This document shows positions 1-5,586 of a DNA stretch of 64,000 bases, piece after piece (position 1 is the stretch's first letter; every line of letters starts with the position of its first letter). Made by a program: the position numbers and the translations under genes. Source of the stretch: an uncultured Bacteroidales bacterium. GTDB taxonomy: Bacteria > Bacteroidota > Bacteroidia > Bacteroidales > UBA932. The notes below the pieces were generated by a model, which ran no database searches, was not told the DNA's origin, and saw only the letters and a list, made by a program, of their open reading frames with translations. Location of the stretch: NCBI GenBank assembly GCA_944322565.1, contig CALUPG010000005.1, positions 1-64,000 of the forward strand. Direction: 5' to 3'.

Positions 1-18
1 GATTGCTCCGCCAAAAAA

Positions 19-52
19 TTTTGGGTCTTTCCAAGAATAACTCTTATCTTTG
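19..52 (+). promoter_or_regulatory. Bacteroidota-type promoter upstream of tRNA-Arg
   Basis: TTTTG at 19-23 is followed 21 bases later by TAnnTTTG at 45-52 (bases TATCTTTG). This matches the -33/-7 promoter consensus of Bacteroidota. It lies about 50 bases upstream of the tRNA-Arg gene and points towards it. No experimental start site is known here. Confidence 0.6.
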
Positions 53-100
53 CATCCGCTTTTGACTCCCATGGCAACAGAGTAAAGCAACATACGGATC

Positions 101-174
101 GGTCCGGTAGCTCAGTTGGATAGAGCAACAGCCTTCTAAGCTGTGGGTCTTGGGGTCGAATCACAACCGGATCA
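101..174 (+). tRNA. tRNA-Arg (anticodon TCT), left attachment copy
   Basis: A full cloverleaf can be drawn: acceptor strands 101-107 and 167-173 pair, with one G-T wobble; a D arm begins GCTC at 110; the anticodon stem ACAGC/GCTGT encloses loop CTTCTAA, so the anticodon is TCT (Arg). The T arm is imperfect: the stem 150-154/162-166 has one G-A mismatch and the loop begins G instead of the usual T. CCA is not encoded. Bases 110-174 are repeated at 4715-4779, so this gene was probably an integration target. A perfect terminator follows at 189. The T-arm irregularities leave its activity open. Confidence 0.85.
110..174 (+). repeat. Left attachment-site repeat (attL-like)
   Basis: This is the left copy of the 65-base direct repeat that spans the D arm to the 3' acceptor end of tRNA-Arg. 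The first 50 bases are identical to 4715-4764. Differences in the last 15 bases are at positions 160, 163, 169 and 173. Confidence 0.7.
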
Positions 175-188
175 CATGAAACATGATG

Positions 189-215
189 CGCCTGACCGGA
201 TGGTCAGGCGTTTTT
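189..215 (+). terminator. Rho-independent terminator after tRNA-Arg
   Basis: A perfect 9-bp stem CGCCTGACC (189-197) / GGTCAGGCG (202-210) with a GGAT-type loop is followed directly by TTTTT. It ends the tRNA-Arg transcript. Confidence 0.85.
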
Positions 216-272
216 GTGCCGTGACGGACTGGACGGGAGCTTGCTCACGGACTGGAAGTTACGGCACAAAAA
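211..272. repeat. 12-bp inverted repeat enclosing a 10-bp direct repeat
   Basis: TTTTTGTGCCGT at 211-222 is the exact reverse complement of ACGGCACAAAAA at 261-272. Inside the loop, ACGGACTGGA occurs at 224-233 and again at 247-256. Only AT-rich 3' flank and the mntA promoter region follow, up to 453; I see no gene in 175-453. The stretch to about 355 is GC-rich, unlike the rest of the element. Confidence 0.6.
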
Positions 273-439
273 AGTCGGACGGAGCCCGGCACATCATGTG
301 TCGCCATGTAAGATCGCCCGTGGCGCAGGGTCTGGGAAAAAGCCGCAACGCGGGTTAATCCCAACCTATACCTGTTCTGATTCCAGAAAAATTTGGAATG
401 GATTTGGCAGTCGTTCTATCAGTTTACAGATAAAAAGAC

Positions 440-447
440 TATATTTG
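440..447 (+). promoter_or_regulatory. -7 element directly before mntA
   Basis: TATATTTG at 440-447 fits TAnnTTTG. It sits only six bases before the ATG at 454, so a transcript starting here would be nearly or fully leaderless. I do not find a good -33 TTTG at the normal distance, so this is a partial match. Confidence 0.4.
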
Positions 448-453
448 CGAAAG

Positions 454-753
454 ATGAAACTGATAGACAATCATATCAAGAACATAGTTTCCTTGTGCAA
501 GCGATACAAGGTAAACAGGCTGTTCGTGTTCGGGTCTGTGCTGACTGACAGATTCAATGACGAAAGCGACATAGATTTGGTCGTTGATTTCAAGAAAGAC
601 GAGGTGGAGGATTATTTTAACAATTACTTCGATTTCAAATATTCATTACAGGATTTGTTCGGAAGAAATGTTGATTTGGTGGAGGAACAATCCATAAAAA
701 ATCCGTATTTCCGAAAAAGTGTTGATTCTACAAAGCAGTTGATATATGGATGA
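454..753 (+). CDS. mntA: MntA-type minimal nucleotidyltransferase antitoxin
   Basis: A 99-residue protein with the minimal nucleotidyltransferase signature GSx10DxD: G27-S28 and D39/D41 in the stretch SDIDLVVDF. In characterised HepT/MntA modules this enzyme transfers AMP groups to a tyrosine of the HEPN toxin and so inactivates it; that role here is by family. An open frame continues upstream to 214, but homologues begin near the chosen ATG at 454, which follows a TAnnTTTG element. The gene overlaps the next one by 8 bases, so the two are translated from one message. Its AT-rich composition matches the element, not the core genome downstream. Other minimal nucleotidyltransferase-type antitoxins are possible, but the HEPN neighbour favours MntA. 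Confidence 0.88.
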   Translation: MKLIDNHIKNIVSLCKRYKVNRLFVFGSVLTDRFNDESDIDLVVDFKKDEVEDYFNNYFDFKYSLQDLFGRNVDLVEEQSIKNPYFRKSVDSTKQLIYG

Positions 754-1084
754 GAATATAAACAAGCATCTGCACGACATTCTGGATGCAATCAATGAGA
801 TAGAATCATTCTTTGGAGACAAACCCAAGTATTTCAATGAGTTTTGCAATGACCTGTGTTTAAGGCGGGCAGTTGAAAGGGATATTGAGATAATCGGGGA
901 AGCGATGAACAGGATTCTGAAAGAGGACAAGAACATAGCCATTACCAATTCCCGAAAGATAGTCGATGCAAGGAACTATATCATACACGGTTATGACAGT
1001 CTTTCAGCTGATATTCTCTGGAGTATAGTGCTAAATCATCTGCCGCAACTGAAAGAGGAAGCACAGATACTACTGGAACAATAA
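746..1084 (+). CDS. hepT: HepT-type HEPN-domain toxin (DUF86)
   Basis: A 112-residue all-helical protein of the HEPN/DUF86 family. The RNase signature RX4HXY is present as R76, H81 and Y83 (RNYIIHGY). In studied pairs, HepT acts as an RNase toxin and the tyrosine of this motif is the AMPylation target of MntA. The start codon lies inside the end of mntA (8-base overlap), the usual arrangement. All catalytic positions are intact, so the toxin is probably active. The pair may stabilise the integrated element or act in phage defence; which one cannot be told from sequence. A terminator-like hairpin follows at 1115. Confidence 0.9.
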   Translation: MDENINKHLHDILDAINEIESFFGDKPKYFNEFCNDLCLRRAVERDIEIIGEAMNRILKEDKNIAITNSRKIVDARNYIIHGYDSLSADILWSIVLNHLPQLKEEAQILLEQ

Positions 1085-1114
1085 ACGATTTTAGATGGAT
1101 TAATTTAATACCAG

Positions 1115-1145
1115 CCCTCTCGCAGCAATGTGAGAGGGTTTCCTG
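1115..1145 (+). terminator. Terminator after hepT
   Basis: CCCTCTC (1115-1121) pairs with GAGAGGG (1132-1138) and is followed by TTTCCT. It sits 31 bases after the hepT stop codon. Confidence 0.7.
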
Positions 1146-1307
1146 TATATAGGAGATTCCGAATGAAATGGAAACAAAATTGGAATCTACACAGCCTATT
1201 AGATATGCCGCACTCCATTAGATATACCGATTCTCATTCCATTTAAGCAGCAGTGAAATCATACTTTATCTATTCCAAATAAAACTGGAAGTCAAGTTTG
1301 AGACAAC

Positions 1308-1393
1308 ATCCTTTAACTACACCTGTAAACAGCCAAATCAAGTTGGATTCATACCTCATATATACCTGCCAACATACAGTACAGGTAAAGGAT
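1308..1393. repeat. Long imperfect stem in non-coding DNA
   Basis: ATCCTTT (1308-1314) and ACCTGTA (1321-1327) pair respectively with AAAGGAT (1387-1393) and TACAGGT (1380-1386), giving 14 base pairs with a 6-base bulge on the left side. The enclosed 52 bases are AT-rich. Confidence 0.5.
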
Positions 1394-1601
1394 ACAAGCA
1401 GAGTATCTATCCAAAATACCCTGCCCTGTTATCTGGGGAAATCAAAATCCAATTCAAGTGACTGCCTGTGTAGAGTACATTGATAAGGTACTACTTTAGA
1501 AATAATCAGATTAAGACATATTCAGATAAGGATCGACAGTCTGCAGACCGTTCGATAAACGACTGATACTCCGGATATTGGTCGACACTTATGTTTAACC
1601 A

Positions 1602-1627
1602 GCCGTTCTCACAAGGGACGGCATTTT
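1602..1627 (+). terminator. Terminator-like hairpin before the 1641 gene
   Basis: GCCGT (1602-1606) pairs with ACGGC (1618-1622), followed by ATTTTT. It lies just 14 bases before the ATG at 1641, so it may act as a leader hairpin or attenuator rather than a simple terminator. Confidence 0.45.
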
Positions 1628-1640
1628 TCGTTTATATGAC

Positions 1641-2040
1641 ATGACAGCACAACAGATTGTAGACAGGGAAATCCTGTATGAACAGAGTTATGTCCTTAAT
1701 GAACTAATCAGAGTAAACGACAGTCTTTGGGACAAAATCGAAAACACCAATGAACTTGATGAGGTGTTTGAATGGTGGTTGGTTACACCTTACATGGCAA
1801 AACTATTAAAGGAAAACGGTGAGGTAATCTTCGCTGACTATGACTGCTACTGGTGGGGAAGAACTACTACCGGACAGGCTCTTTATATGGATTGGGTCAT
1901 ACAGGAAATAGCCAGACAGACGGAGGGATAACAACAACACCGCAAAGGCTGAAACAACAGAATCAAATGTTACAGAGTATTCAAGGGACTTCCTTTTCAA
2001 TTCGGGATTAACCGGAGTTGATTTGGATGTCTCTTTATGA
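1641..2040 (+). pseudogene. Unrecognised small protein, apparent frameshift
   Basis: The intact frame 1641-1931 gives 96 residues with several tryptophans (for example EWWLVTP and CYWWGRT); I do not recognise the family. It ends at TAA 1929, but a second frame, open from 1912 to TGA 2038-2040, continues for 37 codons from 1927 with ordinary protein composition (for example VTEYSRDFLFNSGL). That second frame has no start codon of its own, and its stop overlaps the next gene's ATG as ATGA. The simplest reading is a one-base indel within the G run near 1925-1927 that truncated a longer gene of about 133 residues. If the truncated form is used, the product is the 96-residue protein. Confidence 0.6.
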
Positions 2041-2729
2041 ATAACCAATTAAAAATCAAAGGAACAGTGGAAGCAACGACAGGTTACAACGGATTTACAC
2101 CGTCAGACTATGCGGAAGAACTTTACAGGGATGCAAAGGTAAATTCCCAAAGGAAACAAAGGCTGCAAAGGAGACTGGACAACCTTGAAAAGGAACAGCA
2201 ACAGAACTTGAAACACCAGATGAAGCAAAGGATATTCAAGGCAGGCATAGAATACTATGAAGCAAGGGCAGAATACTGTTATTATCTGGCAGAGAGCGCA
2301 TACGAAAGGGAGCTCAAGATATGGACGACATTATGCTGGACTTCATGGCTGAACTGGACAGACAAACAGAAAATAAGACAGAATTGCCTATGTAGAATCC
2401 AAAACACAGGGAATCAACGAAAAATCAAAATGGATAACCAATTAAATGCAAACAATATGAGCAAGGAAATGGACTGGGACAACTTCGTTCCTACAAGAGA
2501 AATCAGAGAGAACGACATGAAATTCAGAGAAAGTATCAGACAAAGAGAACATTTGAAAGTAGAACTGGCTGAACTGGAGAAACGCAAGAGGGACATATTC
2601 TGGGATGTGGAATATGCGATGCTCTCAACAGGGATAAAATACTTCAATACCTGTGCTGAATACTGGCTGTATAAGGTGGAGAGTGAGTATATCAAGGCAG
2701 AGAAAGAGTATCTAAACAGCCAAGAATAA
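2037..2729 (+). CDS. Tandem-duplicated coiled-coil protein, likely fused genes
   Basis: A 230-residue frame made of two related halves. Residues 1-95 and 132-230 share an opening (MNNQL / MDNQL), a charged helical middle (RRLDNLEKEQQQ / VELAELEKRKRD) and a motif with A-E-Y-x-x-Y/L (ARAEYCYYLAESAYERE / TCAEYWLYKVESEYIKA). The linker at residues 96-131 is rich in Trp, Cys and Asn and looks untranslated. In another frame the same DNA, ATG 2321 to TAG 2395, reads as a natural C-terminus (MDDIMLDFMAELDRQ). So two neighbouring paralogues, with the second starting at ATG 2430, have probably been joined by an indel. The function is unknown. Confidence 0.55.
   Translation: MNNQLKIKGTVEATTGYNGFTPSDYAEELYRDAKVNSQRKQRLQRRLDNLEKEQQQNLKHQMKQRIFKAGIEYYEARAEYCYYLAESAYERELKIWTTLCWTSWLNWTDKQKIRQNCLCRIQNTGNQRKIKMDNQLNANNMSKEMDWDNFVPTREIRENDMKFRESIRQREHLKVELAELEKRKRDIFWDVEYAMLSTGIKYFNTCAEYWLYKVESEYIKAEKEYLNSQE
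2430..2729 (+). CDS. Second paralogue, possible separate start
   Basis: The ATG at 2430 begins the second repeat of the 2037-2729 frame (MDNQL...) and would give a 99-residue charged, helical protein. This is probably the original gene boundary before the fusion described for the 2037 frame. No strong ribosome-binding site is visible, as is common in Bacteroidota. The family is not recognised. Confidence 0.4.
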   Translation: MDNQLNANNMSKEMDWDNFVPTREIRENDMKFRESIRQREHLKVELAELEKRKRDIFWDVEYAMLSTGIKYFNTCAEYWLYKVESEYIKAEKEYLNSQE

Positions 2730-3119
2730 GACATTCGCAAAATACTGAAAACAAAATTGCAAGTCAATCTTGATTTTCAACTGATTTTGGCGGAAATTTG
2801 CTGCTACAATACCCCATTGAATGGAAAACTTTTATATCTTTGTGCTGTTATCGAAAGGTAACAGACATATTGGATGAAAGTGTTCGCTTTTATCTCTTGA
2901 TAAGGAATCTGGAAAATTCGTTTGAGCCAAGAGAATATGCAACGCCATTCATCACTTGTTTTGTCATATACTGTTCCAAAGTATATAGCAGCAGGTGTGG
3001 GGTATTGTTTATTTGGCTCAAGGTTATTCCAGAACCTCTTATCAGATAAACGCAAACTCCACACTTTCTTTGTTTTGCATAGATTCCATTCTGGAGTTGA
3101 ATGGAGTGTGGTTTAAGCC
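2730..3119. other. AT-rich intergenic region before the PEGA gene
   Basis: Short open frames exist on both strands (2798-3049, 2804-3064, 2922-3116), but they overlap each other and none has clear protein features. A TATCTTTG match to the -7 element lies at 2835-2842, with only a poorly spaced TTG at 2817 as -33. I see no RNA gene. Confidence 0.45.
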
Positions 3120-3809
3120 ATGAAGAAAATTTTATTACTTATTATTTCGCTATGCCTTGGCTTCGTATTGTCAGAAGCAAAAGACATTAAAATTTCAGTT
3201 ACCCCATCCGATGCAAAAATATACATTGATGGGAACTATGTCGGTGATGGAGTTACGACAGCTTCATTGAAAAAGAAAGATGGTTTTCTTGTTGTTAAAT
3301 TCGAGCGAGATGGATATGTAACAACTGAAGTGAGAGTTTTTGCATCAGATAAACGGACAGCCTTTTCTTACACAATGAGAAAAGATGAATTCTTTAATGT
3401 CTCTGCTCCGTCAGGACTTGTAAATAAATACTTTTCAGTAACAGTATCTAAAGATTTGTATACTGTAGATGAAAATGGAAAAAAGAACTCTGAACTTGCG
3501 TGGAAATTGATTCATCAAATCCTGCTTAATTATTTTGATGAAATTCAAACGACTGATTTTGCTTCTGGATTTATTCAAACTCCATGGCAATACGAAACAT
3601 TTCCTGCAGCAGACAAACAGATGCGTACTCGTGTTTCTGTCAAAGAAAGTAATCTTGGTGGAGACTTGACATTTCAAATAAAAGTTTCATCGGAAGTTGC
3701 ACCTTTAATGGCATCCCAAAACGATGAATCTTTTCAAGAAATAGATAGAATTGCGAAAGATTTTGAGCCTATTATCAGTGAATTCCAATCCCGTTTAGGA
3801 AAATTATAA
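3120..3809 (+). CDS. Secreted PEGA-domain protein
   Basis: A 229-residue protein with a typical signal peptide (residues 1-20, MKKILLLIISLCLGF core). A PEGA domain covers about residues 24-88: the pattern P-x-x-A-x-I-Y-I-D-G-x-x-V-G-x-G followed by strands ending in YTMRK. PEGA repeats are found on surface and periplasmic proteins and are thought to mediate binding. Residues 95-229 are an unrecognised globular domain. There is no lipobox, so it is likely periplasmic or secreted. The following gene starts 20 bases after this one and also has a signal peptide, so the two probably form one operon carried as cargo by the tRNA-Arg element. The AT-rich codon use matches the element. Confidence 0.7.
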   Translation: MKKILLLIISLCLGFVLSEAKDIKISVTPSDAKIYIDGNYVGDGVTTASLKKKDGFLVVKFERDGYVTTEVRVFASDKRTAFSYTMRKDEFFNVSAPSGLVNKYFSVTVSKDLYTVDENGKKNSELAWKLIHQILLNYFDEIQTTDFASGFIQTPWQYETFPAADKQMRTRVSVKESNLGGDLTFQIKVSSEVAPLMASQNDESFQEIDRIAKDFEPIISEFQSRLGKL

Positions 3810-3829
3810 TCTTACTTAATAATTTTATT

Positions 3830-4408
3830 ATGAGAAAAACATTAATAATTATTGCGTTATCCGCTATTACATTTGCAGGTAATGCTCAAACATTCAGTGA
3901 GACTTTTGACTCCAACACAATGGGGTGGACAGAAGAAGCAAGTTCACGGGGAGAGGCTGTTGTGAAAGATGGAGTTCTTCATTTAGTATCAAAAGGGACA
4001 GAAATGATGTCAAGTTGTTATACTAATCTTGATGTCAAAAAAAACTTTGAAATCAAATGCAAGGTGAATGTCAAAAAAATTGATGACGGTAATCCTATTG
4101 GAATAATCTTCAATTATCTTGACGATTATAACTACTGTCTGTTTGGTATTGATGAAGAAATGGCGTATTTCAAAGAAATCAGAGACGGTCAACTTGTCGG
4201 ATGGAGAAGAAATGCACTGAAACTTAAAGGGAAAAGAAAGGTAGAATTGGACTTTGCCATAAAAAGCACATACAATAGAGTGCAATTTGAAGTAAATAAC
4301 ATGACGGCAATTGAATTAAGATTTAAGCCTCTTGTTTCAAATGGTATCGGGTTTTATATTGTCGGTAATCAAACAGCTGATTTTGATAATCTTGAAATCA
4401 TCCAATAA
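3830..4408 (+). CDS. Secreted concanavalin-like (LamG-type) protein
   Basis: A 192-residue protein with a signal peptide (residues 1-19, ending NAQ). The mature part begins FSETFDSNTMGW, a start often seen in beta-sandwich domains of the concanavalin A-like/family-16-type superfamily, and is rich in beta-strand patterns such as FEIKCKVNV and IGIIFNYLDDYNYCLF; it ends FDNLEIIQ. Such domains bind sugars or proteins, but no catalytic residues can be named. It is probably co-transcribed with the PEGA protein upstream and is followed by a good terminator. The link between the two secreted proteins and the toxin-antitoxin pair is only their shared element. Confidence 0.6.
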   Translation: MRKTLIIIALSAITFAGNAQTFSETFDSNTMGWTEEASSRGEAVVKDGVLHLVSKGTEMMSSCYTNLDVKKNFEIKCKVNVKKIDDGNPIGIIFNYLDDYNYCLFGIDEEMAYFKEIRDGQLVGWRRNALKLKGKRKVELDFAIKSTYNRVQFEVNNMTAIELRFKPLVSNGIGFYIVGNQTADFDNLEIIQ

Positions 4409-4436
4409 TTTATTACTTATCATTTTCGATCTATAT

Positions 4437-4457
4437 CCCCTCCATCCGAGGGGATTT
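4437..4457. terminator. Terminator after the secreted-protein pair
   Basis: CCCCTC (4437-4442) pairs with GAGGGG (4448-4453), followed by ATTTTCT. It ends the operon of the two secreted proteins. Confidence 0.75.
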
Positions 4458-4631
4458 TCTATCTTATTATATATCATCCTATTATCGACGCTGTAATTTC
4501 GTGAGGGGTATATAAACAGAAAAATCGGGATGTTATGGCGCAGGTAGGAGAATGAGAGATTAAGACAACTCAACTAATTGATTTACAATTATACTACTTT
4601 AAGTTTAACCAAACATCCACTTATGCAAAGT

Positions 4632-4652
4632 GTGTAAGCAACCGTGTAAGCA
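4632..4652 (+). repeat. Tandem 9-bp repeats near the right end
   Basis: GTGTAAGCA occurs at 4632-4640 and 4644-4652, a 12-base period. Short direct repeats next to a core site are typical of integrase arm-binding sites, but two copies alone are weak evidence. Confidence 0.35.
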
Positions 4653-4714
4653 TAACAGCAATGATTCGCAGAGCAACATTTGTAATTATCTGATTTTCAA
4701 TAAAATTACACCAC

Positions 4715-4779
4715 GCTCAGTTGGATAGAGCAACAGCCTTCTAAGCTGTGGGTCTTGGGGTCGACTCCCAACCTGATTA
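4715..4779 (+). repeat. Right attachment-site repeat (tRNA-Arg fragment)
   Basis: This fragment repeats the tRNA-Arg from the D arm to the discriminator base: 50 bases identical to 110-159, then 11 of 15. Its T-stem TTGGG/CCCAA pairs fully, better than in the left copy, but the bases before 4715 cannot pair with its 3' acceptor strand CCTGATT. It is therefore not a functional tRNA gene. Confidence 0.75.
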
Positions 4780-4900
4780 TTGAGATTGAAAGTAGTTGAT
4801 AATCTCTGCTTAACAAATCATTTTTATCAATTGCACCATGCCTGCTGCGCACCACATTACAGTTTCTGCCATCTGCGGCAATTGTGCGAAAACAATCGGT

Positions 4901-5437
4901 CTAATACATCCGGATGATTTCGTCAAGAGGCTTTCTGGGTGGCCTGGACGGATCAGCGGCCCTGTATCCCAATGCTATCACAGCAAGAATTTCCTGACTT
5001 TCAGGGATATCAAGTACGGCCCTGATTGCCTCCGAATCACGGATCCCCATCACAAGAGAATCCACGCCGAGTTCGGCTGCCTTGAGCAGGAGGAAGGCAT
5101 TCCCGATGCCGGAATCATATATGCCCCAGCCGTTGCCGAGTTCATTGTCAGGACGGCCATCCCGGTCAAAGCCGGCAATATTCTTCTCAAATGAAGTCAC
5201 TGCGAGCACTGACGCTCCTGCGACATTCCGGGCATTCCTTGCACCGAGACATTGTCTGATCTTTTCAAAAGCCCCGGCTGATTCCGCAATGTAATATCTG
5301 GCCGTCTGGCTGTTTTTCCATGACGGAGCCAGGGATGCAGCCCCAAGAATTTCCGTCAAGGTTTCACGCGGAATTTTGCGCGAAGCATCAAAATGTCTCA
5401 CACTTACCCTTCTGCTGATAATCTCATCCAATCCCAT
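4901..5437 (-). CDS. Nitroreductase-family FMN oxidoreductase
   Basis: A 178-residue protein of the nitroreductase family. The N-terminal signature ISRRVSVRHFD (about residues 7-17) and the segment APSWKNSQTARYYI (about 37-50) match the FMN-binding regions of family members; a Gly-rich segment near residues 100-115 completes the fold. Such enzymes use NAD(P)H to reduce nitroaromatics, quinones or flavins; the substrate here is unknown. It stands alone, reading towards the element, with its own weak promoter (5459-5466). It marks the return of host-like composition after the element. Confidence 0.85.
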   Translation of the reverse strand: MGLDEIISRRVSVRHFDASRKIPRETLTEILGAASLAPSWKNSQTARYYIAESAGAFEKIRQCLGARNARNVAGASVLAVTSFEKNIAGFDRDGRPDNELGNGWGIYDSGIGNAFLLLKAAELGVDSLVMGIRDSEAIRAVLDIPESQEILAVIALGYRAADPSRPPRKPLDEIIRMY

Positions 5438-5458
5438 AATTCATATATTTATTAGAGA

Positions 5459-5466
5459 CAAATTTA
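5459..5466 (-). promoter_or_regulatory. -7 element for the nitroreductase gene
   Basis: On the minus strand these bases read TAAATTTG, fitting TAnnTTTG, 21 bases before the start codon at 5437. No clear -33 element is at the expected distance. Confidence 0.4.
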
Positions 5467-5487
5467 AAAATAAATGCAGAATTTTCG

Positions 5488-5495
5488 TACCTTTG
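5488..5495 (+). promoter_or_regulatory. -7 element for the etfB operon
   Basis: TACCTTTG at 5488-5495 fits TAnnTTTG and lies about 90 bases before etfB. A -33 TTTG is not apparent. It is divergent from the nitroreductase promoter. Confidence 0.5.
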
Positions 5496-5501
5496 TAGAT
5501 T

Positions 5502-5543
5502 GATGGCATAACATTACCCGACGCAACAATGGTTGCGGCCATC
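5502..5543 (+). promoter_or_regulatory. Structured 5' leader of etfB
   Basis: GATGGC (5502-5507) pairs with GCCATC (5538-5543), enclosing a perfect hairpin CGCAAC (5522-5527)/GTTGCG (5532-5537). The structure begins right after the -7 element and ends 43 bases before the etfB ATG. It does not match a riboswitch class that I recognise. Confidence 0.45.
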
Positions 5544-5586
5544 TCCCATATCAGGGGATAAATTAGTTTAACATAAAATAAACAAC

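Larger units (their letters stand above)
1085..1640. other. Non-coding, structure-rich stretch of the element
   Basis: No convincing gene is present; one 61-codon open frame (1298-1483) lacks protein-like composition. The stretch holds a terminator hairpin (1115-1138), a 7-bp inverted repeat AGATTCC/GGAATCT (1154-1160/1182-1188), a long imperfect stem at 1308-1393, a 10-bp palindrome GTCTGCAGAC at 1539-1548, and a second terminator-like hairpin at 1602-1627. Such clustering would suit a transfer or replication origin, but no relaxase or Rep gene is near. Confidence 0.5.
110..4779. mobile_element. Remnant tRNA-Arg-integrated element
   Basis: A 50-base perfect direct repeat (110-159 and 4715-4764), extending to 65 bases with four mismatches, flanks about 4.6 kb of AT-richer DNA. 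The left copy belongs to a complete tRNA-Arg; the right copy has no 5' acceptor partner. This is the usual mark of site-specific integration into a tRNA gene by a tyrosine recombinase. The cargo is a HepT/MntA pair, small genes with disrupted frames and two secreted proteins. No integrase, relaxase or replication protein can be seen, so the element is probably decayed or was mobilised in trans. The assignment as an element is inference from repeats, composition and content. Confidence 0.65.
4409..4900. other. Right end of the element, no gene
   Basis: This stretch holds the terminator at 4437, two 9-bp direct repeats at 4632-4652, the right attachment copy at 4715-4779 and a 6-bp inverted repeat GAGATT/AATCTC at 4782-4806. 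No convincing coding region is visible. The sequence changes to host-like, GC-richer DNA at about 4830. Confidence 0.55.

Noticed and set aside
349..377. Possible third tRNA 3'-end fragment (GGGTTAATCCCAACC)
   Set aside because: It only loosely resembles a T arm; the loop is too short and there is no anticodon or acceptor partner.
214..453. 80-codon upstream extension of the mntA frame
   Set aside because: The extension has no match to the nucleotidyltransferase family, covers the repeat structure, and the -7 element at 440-447 lies inside it.
1298..1483. 61-codon open frame in the structured region
   Set aside because: No domain, unlikely composition, and it overlaps the bulged stem; treated as non-coding.
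2798..3116. Overlapping short frames on both strands before the PEGA gene
   Set aside because: They overlap each other on opposite strands and none shows a motif, signal peptide or supporting context.
4838..5194. 118-codon plus-strand frame at the right junction
   Set aside because: It is a shadow of the nitroreductase gene on the other strand, which has clear FMN-family motifs.
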